Assembly: GCA_018340805.1 (NCBI GenBank)
Contig: JACMZG010001913.1
Coordinates: forward strand, 25,905,391-25,969,390
Source: Microvelia longipes
Lineage: Eukaryota; Arthropoda; Insecta; Hemiptera; Veliidae
Direction of reading: 5' to 3'
DNA length: 64,000 nucleotides
Position 1 is the first letter of the stretch. Each line of letters opens with the position of its first letter. The translations under genes were made by a program, and so were the position numbers. The notes under the pieces are model-generated. The model had not been told where the DNA came from. It saw only the letters and a list, made by a program, of their open reading frames with translations, and did not search any database. Below, piece after piece: positions 24,607 to 36,755 of the stretch.

Positions 24607-27600
24607 ATGAAGTTCGAATTAGTTTGTTTGGTGATCGGTATCACCTTATTAGGGGTATATGGTGAACAAGACGAGCTGAGATCTAGGTGCAAGAATGGGA
24701 AAGAACCATTTGCCTGTATTAAATACAGAGCTTTGCAAGCCATTGAGGAACTAAATTCAGAAAGTACATATAAGGTTAGTATAATTGTTTAACAAAAAAA
24801 AATTTGCTTCATGATCCTAAAACTAACCAATTTGGTTAATTAATGTTTTTTAGAAGTTTCTAAACAAAGCTTTAGAAATTTTTTAATTAAACTTACAGAT
24901 ATTTATCTGTTTTAATTAAGCTTACAGGGTATTTATCCTGTAAGCTGAGAGTTATTACGTCAATGTTACTATTCATCTAAATTGATAAATTTAAACTAAC
25001 ATTTTCTGATCATTGATTCCTTTAAATTTATAAACATGTACTTTATTAAAACTTAAAAAATAAATTTCCGCTTCTACAGCAAATATAAAAACGAAGCTTT
25101 TCTTCTGTTTTGCTAATTTTATCATTAAATTAGGCCATGAAATAGACTTGGGAAAAATGGAAAAGCAACATATTTGAGAACTATTATTTGTATCTTATAT
25201 TTTATATTGCTGTTCTAGAAGTCGAAACATGGCTTATAATACTCAAAATTAAAACTTGAATAAAATTGGATCATGATGTTAAATATTTGCTTGAAAACCG
25301 AAAAATGTTTATTTAACCCCATGGGGTAAATTAAAAGGAATATAATTAATTGAATATAAAATTAAATAATCAATTTTCACGTTTATTTAGAATATACGGA
25401 TTTAAATTTTAATTTAAATGTAAATTTAAAAATTTAAGCTATTAAAAGTTATTAAATTTAAATCTTCTATTTATTCCTTAAATATAAAAAATCTGTTCTT
25501 AATATAATTTTTAATAATCGGGTTAGGGGTACCTCAGAACTTTTTTTCATTTCGGAAGATTCGCTACGCTCAACTTCCTTCCCTCATCCTCGCTCATGCG
25601 AGGATTTTATTATTTTCCAAATTTTTACTTTCTTTATTGTATTATAACCTACAATAAAGAAAGTAGGTTATAATAACGTCATAAAAACTGTTTTTCGAAT
25701 AGCACAACTACACCTATAGACTTTTTTTTTTTTGTACAAAGTTTCAACTCTCTAGCATAAATACACCGGGAGCTACGATGATAACAGACACTCACATAAA
25801 CAAACAAAAATTTGTGAAAACCACTCCGGATGTCTTTAAGACACCTGAAACGGATAACTCAGGTTTCGGATTTTTTTTTCAAACAAGCAAAACACAAAAC
25901 AATTCTTTTTCCATATGCTTAGGGTAAAAATGAGGAAAAGTAAAAATAATAATACCATCTTTATTTCCATACAAAACATATGCGCCTTATGAGTACAATT
26001 TTTAAAAACTAAAATAAAAGTATAGTTTAAAAAATGCTTTAATAGTATGAGATCCCCCTGTAAAAATCTAGAGCAGGAGTTCTGTCTAGTTTTTAATGTA
26101 AATTTTAAAAATTGATGCTTCTATAGATTATTAAATTTAAATATTCTATTAATTTTTAAAATATTAAAAGGGAATGTAAGTTTGATGGACGTTAAATATG
26201 TTTTTATAAATTTACTTTTAGCTAACAGAAAGTGTAACATTAGTCAAAACTAGCGAAGCTAAGGCAACCGAGTCATCAGGGGATGTTTTAGAAGACGCTG
26301 TGGAAAGATTGGTTGACAGCCACGATGTTAAAGTTGATCTTCCTGAAGTCATCGGAGGCGGCTCCTTGACAGTCTCACCTAGAGATTTAGATGATGGAAA
26401 AGTCACATTCAAATTTCAAGAATCATCCGATAACATGGTTGAACCTAAATCCAGTAAGTTATTTAACAGAATTTTTATTTTCTAATTAAATTTGTTAGTT
26501 AGAGGAATGTGAAAATATAAAGAACGATGTGAATTGTGACTTTATTTACCAAACTTACTAAGAGCAAACAAAATGAACTCTTACCAAAGAAGTTATTACG
26601 TAAAACAACATGTGAACGATATTGAATAATATGTGAAGAATGATTTAAAGGTTCGAAGAAGAAAAGAAAAGCATGTAATCGAAGTGTTTTTGTGAAAGAA
26701 AATATTTTTCACTTTATGTTTGCGTCTAACTAGTTTAGTGGATTAAAGAATCAGTCGGTCATTTCTGTAAATAAGAAGCCAGAGGATTGTTTCACTAAAG
26801 TCTTTCAATATAGTTCGCGATTAATAAATGTTATGGGGTATTTTCCCCATAACATTTATGGGGAAAAAGGCCCTTTGCTATGATTTTTTAACGAATACCT
26901 TTAAGCGCATAATGTTTAGAGAAACATTAAACACTTAAGGTATTAGATCTCTAACACGCTTAAGTGTGTAATGTTTCTTCAAACATTATGCGCTTAAGGG
27001 TATTATTAGCGAGTAATGTTTTTATATCGATGACCCTTCAGCGTTTGATGTTTTCATATCGATGGCCCTTAAGTGTGTTATGTTTTTATATCAAAAAATT
27101 GTTCAGTATACATGAGATGTGCTCTAATGATAACTAGTGTGAAGTATAAGTTGCTCCATAATACCGCATTTAGATTACAATGGAATGCTGGTTCTAATAA
27201 CCCTATATTTCTAATCCTAAATTTTACCTAGGCGTACTATACTTGTCCTTCTTTATAGATAAATATAGTAAGCATGTTTTTAACCCCTAATTTGGTTTCA
27301 CAGGACGCCGCAATAGGCTAAAGAAGCTCATCGTACCCCTGGTCGTGTTCGTTCTCCTGAAGGCAATGACTCTGATCCCACTGGCTCTAGGAGTACTCGG
27401 TCTGAAAGCCTGGAACGCCCTCCAGCTCAGTTTCTTCTCATTTGTTACTTCATTAGCACTCGCTATCTTTCAACTCTGCAAAAAGGTATTACACTAAATC
27501 ATCTGCTAAGTTGCTGAGCATTCTCATTTTTATCATATTAAGGCATAGTAACAGCCCCCACTTTAGGAGGGGAAAGGTCGGGTTCTCTTACATCTTAATT

Positions 27601-28249
27601 AAGACTTTGAAGCCCTTATTGGTGGCCTCATGTCTCAATACTGGGACCAGAGCCAGCTTTTTTTGTTTTGTTTTTTTTTTGTTTTGTTTAGCTTTACTGT
27701 TGTGTTTTAATTTTACGATGCCCTGTGTAGGTTGACTATTGCCATGTCTTAGTATTTCTTTCCTTATATGTTGGCCCAGGTGTCAATCCTGACCAGAGCC
27801 AGCTCTCTTAACTTTTTGTTGCTCTGTTTTGGTTTGGGCTTCATGATAACCTTTATGGGATACACCGTAGACTTAATATTTATTTGTAGAGACTTCGTTT
27901 CTTTTATTTACAATTTTAAACTATTCGATAAAATGTTAATAAGTATATATATATATTTGACATCATGAAACACAAATAGAAGAAGTTTCTGTTTATTATT
28001 CTTAATTGAGTTGCAGATTAATTATTTAAATAGATAAGTTAAAAAGAATGTTGACTAAGAACTGTTATAATTAATTTTGAGTAAAAATAATGCTGATAAT
28101 TTCTGTAGGTTGCTGGTGAATCCGCACCAGTTCCAGTAGCTGCGCACACTGCCTGGGAACCTCATTACTACGCTGCAAGGAATTTATTAGTCGAACCTGA
28201 ACCCGAGGTAGACCCTAGTCAACTTGCCTACTCAGCATATGCCCAGTAA
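24607..28249 (+). CDS. Osiris-family protein (DUF1676), gene B, four coding exons
   Basis: Exons: 24607-24774, 26222-26453, 27304-27485, 28109-28249 (723 nt, 240 aa), phases 0, 1, 0. Residues 1-19 are a signal peptide (cleavage after GVYG). Residues 25-41 carry a Cys pair (RSRCKN...FACIKY) and the family's RALQAIEEL helix. Exon 2 (57-133) is acidic with the pattern DVKVDLPEV. Exon 3 starts with a basic run SRRRNRLKK, a possible dibasic processing site, followed by two hydrophobic segments (~144-190, DUF1676). Exon 3 is exactly 182 nt, the same as exon 4 of gene A. Exon 4 ends QLAYSAYAQ, the C-terminal Osiris motif. A TATA box lies at 24538-24545. The stop codon is itself probably interrupted by a final intron: see the entry at 29260. 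Function by family only: cuticle-associated secretory-pathway membrane protein. Confidence 0.9.
25525..25960 (+). repeat. Dispersed repeat family D, short copy in intron 1 of gene B
   Basis: GGGGTACCTCAGAACTTTTT, ATTCGCTACGCTC, GCATAAATACACCGGGAGC, then AAGACACCTGAAACGGATAA and the AATTCTTTTTCCATATGC end. Confidence 0.65.
26826..26857. repeat. Perfect 13-bp hairpin in intron 2 of gene B
   Basis: AAATGTTATGGGG and CCCCATAACATTT separated by six bases. Confidence 0.85.
26895..27090. repeat. Palindrome-rich array in intron 2 of gene B
   Basis: Alternating forward and reverse copies of CTTAAGCGCATAATGTTT and variants (CTTAAGTGTGTAATGTTT), able to form nested hairpins; later units carry TTTTATATCGATGGCCC. 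Confidence 0.65.
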
Positions 28250-29259
28250 GAATCTTAAACATATATTTGAATTGCATTAATGACGTAGCTCCTATGAGTA
28301 CTTGCAATGGCTAGCAATTGAAATTGAACGAATATAAAAATCCCAACAGATGCGTTCCTCAATGGCGTTTAATAATACAACAAATAATGATTGCTCTTGA
28401 AATTGATTAATTAATTATTTCAGAGCATTATTGATTGGTTTCCGAAAATGATTCATTATTAATTAATGATGTTTGCTTTAAATTCCAAAAATCTTTTTGG
28501 AATAACTGTTCCTTACTCTTAAGTATTTTCCTCAAATAATATAGATCGAAATTTGTGTTTTATTTACCCAGGTTAATTTATACTATCTGACTCTCCGTAC
28601 TTTTGAAACTTAAACTGATCTCTTTGAACTTTTGAAACTTTCAGTTCCATTTAGTTGCACAGAATCAAATATTTCTTAGTTCATAATACACGAGCGTGTA
28701 TTCAAAGTTCATGCAATACTTACGAAAAATCAAATGACTCCACTGTTTAGAAAGATTCAAAATGCTTTTAATAAGGGCCACTGTGCCGCCAAACTTAGCG
28801 ACTAGTAAAGGCTATTAGCATTTTAGGGAAGAGAGCACATAAATAAGCATCGCAGATTAAACTCCTTTCAAACAATGCGAATTGTGCTGAACACCGGACT
28901 AGCAAATCGGAGATCTCAATGTTTAGCAGCCACCTGATTTCCTATATGTATAATAATTTATCATATGTCATTGAATAATCATGTATTGAAGAGTGTGTCA
29001 AAAATCTGAATAATGTTTAATAAGATTACACTTTTGACGATTCTTATTGAGTTATAAAACAATTTTGATTGTTACAAGTATAGTGGCTCGATAGGCTCGG
29101 AAGAAACACATTCCGGTGATCACGCTAAAGTATTCCTTTTTTAAGTATAGGTTTTAAGTCTTAATTAAGTCTAAAAGTAACGATCTTAACCCACAAACCA
29201 ATACATCCCTTTTATGTTTTACCTTTTTATTTCTTAACCTTTTATTTCTCTTATTTCAG

Positions 29260-29375
29260 ATAAACTGAAAATGCATCCCAGCTGTACTGACCAAAGAATA
29301 GCGTTATTTATTCCTTCCTTAATTTATTTTCAAACACTGTAAATAGCATAAATAAAAAAGTATTTGTTTCTGTAT
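29260..29375 (+). other. Probable 3' UTR exon of gene B, with stop codon and poly(A) signal
   Basis: The coding exon ends GCC CAG TAA, where CA|GTAAGA is itself a good splice donor (GT at 28246). A strong acceptor (pyrimidine tract ending TTTCAG, AG at 29258-29259) is followed by A TAA. Splicing would give GCC CAA TAA, encoding the same Ala-Gln-stop. An AATAAA lies at 29351-29356. So both spliced and unspliced RNA encode the same protein, but the spliced form gains a short 3' UTR with a poly(A) signal. The exon end is set by the expected cleavage zone and is approximate. Confidence 0.6.
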
Positions 29376-29399
29376 TTTAGTTATTGTTATTTGATAGCA

Positions 29400-30780
29400 A
29401 CCCTGTATAATTTTTTTTATATTTGAGGCCAAATTTTCTAAAATATTTCAAAACATTCTGATTGCTAAAGAATATACCACATCTCCTTAAACTATTCTAA
29501 GCATTTGACAGTTTCACAAGACTATCCTGAATGTATAGTGGAATAAATTCAACAAGTGAGTTTGGTATCATATTTTGAGCTGTCAACACTTCGCCCGAGG
29601 TCTAGTAATAGAGTTCATAAGGTAATATCATTTCGAGGGTTTTTTTTGAATGAAATAAACAAATTTTGCTACTTTAACGTCCAATCAGTGTAGAGAATTT
29701 TCAATGACAGCCACCTTCACTGATTCCTGCAATGACGTCATCCTATTCATAAAAAGTTTGTAACCTCCAACTGCGTTCGGTTTCTTTACATCGAAATGAA
29801 TCACCTTATAACTAACTATCATCTTGATAGGCAGGACTAAGGTAAAAAATCAGCGTTTTTCTGACGAAAATTCGCTATAAAAGTAAATTTTGGCCTCTAG
29901 AGCCACGTTAGAGGTCAAAATTCGGTCAGCCATCAAAGGTTTAGATAATTTGTCAGGGAGTTTTGATGAAAAAACTCGAATATTTTTTTTATTTTAAGTT
30001 ATAGTCCAATGGTGAAGATATTGCAAGGATTATTATAAAGAACTTAACTAATAAACTAACGAACTACTATTTATTAAAATAAAATGTCAACATAATCCTT
30101 AATTTTTGCAGTAACCTCCTCTTTACACTAATAAACAGTCTGGCTGTTTGGGTTTAGCGGCTACTAGAAGACCAGAAGATTAATAAGAGTTCGAATCCCA
30201 GGTTTGACTTAAACGATTGATTGGGGTATTTTAATTTTTTTTTGGATATTGCATTAAGTGTGCAACTGGTTTTGAATAAAAATAAATTGATTGAGCATAA
30301 ACATAGATTAATTTTAGTATATTTATTTATTGTAGAGCTTAATTAAACATCATTAGCTCCTCGCTCGTGAGGAGCTACGCAACTCGTGTAAAATAACAAA
30401 GCAAGATAAACAACATAAAGATTGAGGTATTTTATCTGGCTTGGGGTTAAAAATAATGTATTACTATGAAACATTGGTCTTATATTGTTTTCAAAGTAGT
30501 GTTAACTATAAATCAAAATTGCATAATTAATACTGCAAGAATATATTTACTTATTTAGGATACAAGTAATATGTATCCTATTTTTGTAATTTGTATTTGT
30601 ATTTTATTTTGGTGGAAATAAACAATTTTCTTATTACTATTATTATATGTTTCACGTTACTTAATGCCTTCTTTATAGACATTATGTTAAATGCTAATGA
30701 AAATAAAGGCTTTTGACATTGTAATATTAATAAAGCTAATGGTAAATAGTGCAATGTGTTGTTCGTGAAAGTTTTTCATT
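29400..30780. other. Intergenic, no gene recognised
   Basis: Downstream of the gene B poly(A) signal. Holds unclassified repeat-like DNA (~29560-30000, starting TTTGAGCTGTCAACAC) and a tRNA-like B-box (GAGTTCGAATCCC, ~30188) without a credible cloverleaf. Confidence 0.5.
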
Positions 30781-30836
30781 CATGAATTAATATTTTATAG
30801 CTTGAAAACCACACACACACAGACACATATTTAGAC

Positions 30837-31555
30837 CAAGGATGTTGAATAAAGGGGATGACGCATTAAGGAACATTTCTGACCCCATGGAAGTTGTATG
30901 AGATAGAGAAATAGGAGCAAACTTACCTTCCCTTAGGTTATAATTAAAAAAGGCGTCAAACGCAGGTTATGTTGCTAAGTTGTTATACAATTCTTGGTTG
31001 TCGAGTTTGCTTCTCAACTTTCTTCAGTGCTTTCGTTACTATTACATTTGGTGCTTGTCAAGTCATTTGTGCTTATATTTTACATTTTGGACTCTAGGTA
31101 GCCATTTTAGTGAGAGTAATTGAAGCTATACCGCTTACTTTTCTTAGAGAGTAAGTTAAATGTGTTAAAATTTTGTCTTTTTTTAGCCTAGTGAAATGTT
31201 TTGCTAGTTTTTAAGATTCAATTTTGGTTGTAATGTTTTTAATTTTCTTTAATGTTGTTAATTTCAAGCAATATTAACAAAGAAAACAGTAAAAAAGTAT
31301 GAACTTTTTTCTATTTGTTTATAACCTTCGCAAGCAAAACAATGGGAAACCCATTGAGAGTTAAGTTTGCCTCATAATTTTAAGACCTGCGCTGTTTTAG
31401 GATCATAAGCATGCGCAGTTCGTACCAAGCATGTGCAGTTGGTTTTTGACGTGTGTTTCGTGTTGAATTCTTCTCTATGTTTTGATTTTCAATGGGGTCA
31501 CTTTGTTGAATGGCAATTCGACTTAGTGCGTCATCCCCTTTATTCAACATCCTTG
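30837..31555. mobile_element. 719-bp TIR element with 8-bp target duplication ATTTAGAC
   Basis: Terminal inverted repeats of ~33 bp: left CAAGGATGTTGAATAAAGGG..., right the complement. ATTTAGAC flanks at 30829-30836 and 31556-31563. Removing it rejoins a dispersed repeat copy (ACACAGACACATATTTAGAC followed by AGACAACTTTGTGG). No open frame of note. Terminal CA and 8-bp duplication fit a non-autonomous hAT element. Confidence 0.88.
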
Positions 31556-32564
31556 ATTTAGACAGACAACTTTGTGGAAACCACTTAGAAGGTTATTAAG
31601 TCACCTGAAGTGATTAATTAAGGTGACATTGTGGTGTCACAATCTTTTCCTATATATACCTACGGCAAAAACGATAAAAAGGAAATATTTGTAACAAAAT
31701 TTAACAATTCCTTCCATAAATTAAACCCTGGAGAGAACCATTATCCATTATCATCCATGGTTTATTAGATATGAAGCCATAAAGTTAGACTCCTTTGACA
31801 CTCACTCACTTACATACTATAATTCTTAGGCATTTGCAGCAGTGACAAACATTTGAAATTCGGTAAAAAGGTAAAATTTTAAACCTAATGTTCAGTTACT
31901 TCTTGTTAATAGGGACTAAATTTAATCTTATCCTCAAATTTCAAGTACAATTACAATTGTTGGCAACTAGAGCTACCTAGTAGCGAACTCAAAACCTAAT
32001 CATATCAAGAGTTCCTTCAAGACAATAAATTTTTCCTTATTGATGCGATTTAAATAAAGTTATTAATAAGAAAAATATTTATAAAAGAAGACAGCCGTGC
32101 AAAATAGTTGAGATACTTTTTAGACTGTTGTTTTTTTTAAACGTTTTTCTTGTCATTTACAAGCTGTATATTGTACAGTTTCTACAGTCTGTGCACAACA
32201 TTCAGTTGCAATTAAAGTTAGTGAACTTTTATGACAGTCTATTAATTCATCTTTTTATCGTTCATTATTAATATTTACTTTTAGCCCTACCTAGTACAGA
32301 ACATCAAAACTAAAATCTCTATATCTTGACACAAGAGTTAACACTCTTTTTTAATAAATATCTTTTTTATTATTTTTTAAATAGTTGTTTTTTACATATG
32401 ATTAATTTTTTTCATACTTTTCAATCTAGCCATATCGCTAAGTCACAAATAAGATCAAATGTACAGATCCCCATAAAAAGTAATGGAATCCCCCCAAATA
32501 CACTAGTGTAAAATAAGCCAAGTCTATAGCGTAAAAAAAGATCTTCTCTTATCAGCCTCACAGA

Positions 32565-32770
32565 TTACATTGCAACAAGCAGCCTTACAGACTGCTTGTA
32601 AGGCAGACTTTTAAAGCAAACATTAAAGCATTACATGCTTTTTGAGTAAGTATTACTGCTGAAGCTTTGTAAGCAAGCATTACCGGCTTTTTAAGAAAGC
32701 ATTACAGCATATAAAATACTTCGTAAGTATTACAGGCTTTTAAAGCAAGCATTTTAGCAATAAAGGCTGT
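32565..32770 (+). repeat. Degenerate short tandem repeat upstream of unit 1
   Basis: Repeated AAGCAAGCATTACAGGCTTT-like units (~30-55 bp), strongly diverged. Confidence 0.6.
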
Positions 32771-33604
32771 AACCTATTCTTTTAGATTTTTATTGGGGTC
32801 GAGCCTTTTCCTTCAAATGTTTGAAAGTGGTTCTATCCAATTTATTAACCGCTCAAAGGCTGATTCCAGCAATAAAAATGTTTTTTATTGGCAATAAGAA
32901 ATGCATTTTTGGGGATCATGAAAAGTAAACTGAACTGACACTTAAACACCAATTTTTCTTACTCGACTGCGCCTCGGCAGTCACATTTTTATTACCTGCC
33001 TCGGCTTTGCGTTGATAATTTTTTATTGTCTATCCTCACCTGTGCAAAATTTAAATAAATCAGTAAATATTCTAGTAATTTTCCTGACTTCCTTCACAAA
33101 TAACTATTGTCAAAACAACGAGATTGATTTTTTATTAAATCAATATTTTCTATCGTGAGAAATTAACTAAATGTAAATACAATGCATTTATGTTTGATAA
33201 ATAAATCTTAATATTTAAAAAAGGATTTTTAACAGAAAGTATAATCTAACGCTATTATTATTATGCACTGTCATTAGCGTAGAACAAGCAAAGTAATACT
33301 TGACTGAATGTGAAGGAACTCAACTTAGTTATCATATTTAAGTTTTAAATAAAGTGAACGTTTTCTAGTTTATTTGTTCATGATCGTGTGTTTAGTGCGT
33401 GTTGGCGTTTTCTTTACGAAATAATGTTCTTATGGTTGTAATAAACACGGCAAGGGCATTTCTTGCAACCTCAAGAGGTACGAAGTATAAATATTGTTCA
33501 AAAATGCAATCATGAAAAACAATCAATGAAGGTTTATTATTTTCCAACTATATAATTAAATTTTACAATTGAATCCAACAAAAAATAAAATAAATATAAC
33601 ACAT

Positions 33605-33732
33605 GGATAGTAAATGGTTGTTTTTCAGTATATAGCTGTTATATTGGATAGTAAATGGTTGTATTATTTCAGAATATAGCTGTTATATTAGATAGTAAAT
33701 GGTTGTTTTCAGAATTTAGCTGTTATATTACA
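33605..33732 (+). repeat. Promoter-proximal tandem repeat of receptor copy 1 (three units)
   Basis: Three ~45-50 bp units each run from GATAGTAAATGGTTGT to TAGCTGTTATATT. The array ends about 35 bases before the ATG. Copy 2 has only two units. Confidence 0.75.
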
Positions 33733-34828
33733 AACAGTTATAAATTTATAGTATAAATAGTATAAAATGTTGCAAAAATTAAACGATTACCTTGACTACG
33801 TGACGGAATTCGATTCGGACTTAACTATCGATATGTTCTGGAAAGAAACTAACGAGTTTGCTGCTTTCTTGTGCCCTTTAATGTGGGACTTAAGGAGGCC
33901 CAAAAGGTACCGATATTTACTGCTGACGGCCTTTCTTGTGGCGATGTCTTTATTCTCTGTTTATGTCAATGGTGCTACTGTGATTTACATTTACAGTATA
34001 GATTACACCTATACCATGTTTTGGTGCTTAATATCCATATTATTCGATTTCGCTTACACCTTATATTTATTCTACTTTTTTAAAAGGAGAAATTTGAGTA
34101 AGATGTATCTAATAGTGAGTAACACGTATATCTACGATGACTTCCCCGACAATTTCCAAGAGAGAACAAGAAATAAAATTATATTTTACGATAAATTCAA
34201 CAGGTATACGTGGACGAGTATAGTATATCTGAATAGCCTAGGGGCAATAGCGTTCGTTAATTACGATCTACAAACTAAAGATCAAACGAATTACCCCGAC
34301 TGGTTTAACTTATACTTGCTTCCCATGCCTGTGTTCATGCCGTTTGATACCAAGAACCCATTTGGTTACTTCTTGGCGGCGTCTTTCGAGACGATCATAG
34401 CATTGGCCGGATTACAATGTCTCTTAGGTCTTCTGACGTTCATGTTAATTCAACTATTAAAGCTGATTGTTGAGTTTGGAGATACTGAAACTATGCTATT
34501 ACGATACAAGAAAAAAGGTCCATCGTCGTCTTCAGTAGGATTTTAGAAAACCAAGGAATCTGTTTCGATGTAGAAAACATAAAATATGATGAACTCTACA
34601 GAAATGAGCTGTTTGTGTCCGTGTGTACTTCTTGTTTCAGGAAAGTCATTCTTCATCATAAGTTTATCCTAAAGTAAGTATAATTTCTAGCTAGCTTAAT
34701 TAGTTGCTAAATCATACTAATCGTCGAAACGCCTAAGGAGCAACCATTTAGCCTTCCCATGGCTTTAATTGAAGCCCAGATTAAAATGTTTAAATATAAT
34801 TTTGCGTACGTGTTTAACCTACTTTGTA

Positions 34829-34861
<33 letters not shown>

Positions 34862-34885
34862 TATATATATTATATATAATATATA

Positions 34886-34921
<36 letters not shown>
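34829..34921. repeat. (TA)n microsatellite in intron 1 of receptor copy 1
   Basis: (TA)n with ATTATAT phase slips. Both copies are followed by TCAAAGAAAA and a CTTGCGGGxCTCTGCGTCAG stretch that resembles ends of another dispersed repeat. Confidence 0.9.
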
Positions 34922-34923
<2 letters not shown>

Positions 34924-36148
34924 AAGAAAAATACACCAGGCTTGCGGGCCTCTGCGTCAGTATCTCAATAACCTCATTAATTATCTTATTATTCTTTCTT
35001 AACACTCCTATTCCTATAACTCATCAGTAGTATTTATCAAGTAAATGTTTAAATGTTTCCTGGGATACATAATTTAAATGAGCTGAAGGTTTTAGTTGAA
35101 GTTTTAGTGAAGTTTTAGTTTTTATCGAATATTATTTCTTTTTGCATTATGCAAATTAATTATTTACTGCAACATTAATACTGGGAATAAATACGAGTCA
35201 CGCATACTGAAATTTTTGGTTCAGGGATATACGATTCCGACAACGTTAGTTAGCCCTACCTATTACTATATGACCTCCACGTCCTAGTAGGGCGTGTGTG
35301 AAAAACATATTTATAATAGTTAACTTTAGTAACCATAGTTAAATTATAAATTCAACTATGTGAAAAGCATTTTTGAATTTAGTAACTATCGCAAAAAGTC
35401 CTATATAGACAGCTCTAGTAAGTTCTAATTGGTAACAACATTGTCATGACATTCTGTTTTTACATTGAACAATCTTCCAACCATTAGGAACCGTAAAAGT
35501 CATGAATTCTTACCAAAAACCACTTGCGTTGTAAAAAAAATTCCCCGCCTAGTCTTTGGTAATAAAAGGAAAATTAACTTTTCTGTCCCAAGAGGTCATG
35601 ACCGTTTTGGTTTCAAATTGAAGTTGGTAGGTTAGCAATATTAAAAAAACTTTATTTAAATTAAGAAGCAACCATCATTTTCTTCTCTTTGGTGGCGTGC
35701 CAAAAGAGTGCATAAAGTTTGGCAAAACTAATATTTTCGTGATCAAAGACCTCTGAGACGGAATTTAGCCTCACTCCCGATTTCCTGGTCCGAATCCCCC
35801 TTAAAGCCTATCTCATTGGCGATTTTGTTTTAAAGGAAACTCGATAAAACCGATTTGTCATACGTTTCGAAACGCAAAACTGGGTATCAGAAAGCCAAAC
35901 TGTATTAACTAAATTTATTACCCTCTCCCCCTCCTTCGTCATTCCAACAACCTCAAGCGTCATTTTCATGATAAAAGTTAGATAACAAAGTTAGAATTTA
36001 CTAACGAATCTATTTTAAAAATCGAATAATCCTCACTAATGTTATTTCGTTTCTGCCGTCCATAAGCTACTGAATAGGTTATCTTTGTTAAGCTATCTAT
36101 TTCTAGTAAACTTTGACCTTAACGTTCAGGCATTTATAATAGCTTGGA

Positions 36149-36755
36149 TTAAAGTGATGTAGAAATTCTTAAAGACTTCTATTTGTGTTTATAAAAAATG
36201 TGAACAAGACAATTTTTATCTTATTCATTAACTTTTTTTTCTTTTTTGTTGTTTATAAGATAATGTTTTTAGAAAATAGGATAACGTGTGTTACGAAAGT
36301 TGTGTCATAAGAAGACGTAGAGACAACGAAGACGTAAATTAAATTTATAATTTCCCGGTTTGATGTTTGTTTACAAACATTTTTCATATTTTGTTTACAA
36401 TCATTTTTGATGTTTGTTTACAAACATTTTGATGTTAGTCAACAAATCATGGTTATCACGATATCAGATCTACTTAAAATTAACACAGCGTTTATATTTT
36501 TATAACATTTTTAGGAAATTATACTTTTAAAATAATTAATACAATTTTAAACATTGTTAAAAGCCCTTTTAAATAATTTTAATCTTGGAATTGAAGAAAT
36601 AATTGTTTTATACAAGACGTACAAGGTGAACCGGCCTGCCACTAGTGGAGAAAGGGTGAACTTAAAGCAGGTCCATCTAAACCAGCTTATTCCGTGGGAG
36701 TTAGAACACTGTGTCCGGGCCCCTACCCCTACTGTTTGAATTTCGACATCACTTT
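36149..36755. mobile_element. ~607-bp TIR element in intron 1 of receptor copy 1
   Basis: Ends TTAAAGTGATGTAGAAATTC and the near-complement GAATTTCGACATCACTTT. AGCTTGGA flanks both sides (36141-36148, 36756-36763). Unit 2 has the empty site (AGCTCAGATCTTAATTC), which proves insertion after the duplication. Non-coding; contains short palindromic TGTTTGTTTACAAACA motifs at ~36360-36430. Confidence 0.85.

Noticed and set aside
30135..30215. tRNA-like segment with GAGTTCGAATCCC
   Set aside because: An A-box-like TTTAGCGGCTAC lies upstream, but acceptor and anticodon stems do not pair. At most a decayed tRNA-derived repeat.
32326..32511. 61-codon open frame upstream of unit 1
   Set aside because: Low-complexity Phe/Tyr content in AT-rich DNA; no relation to the receptor exons.
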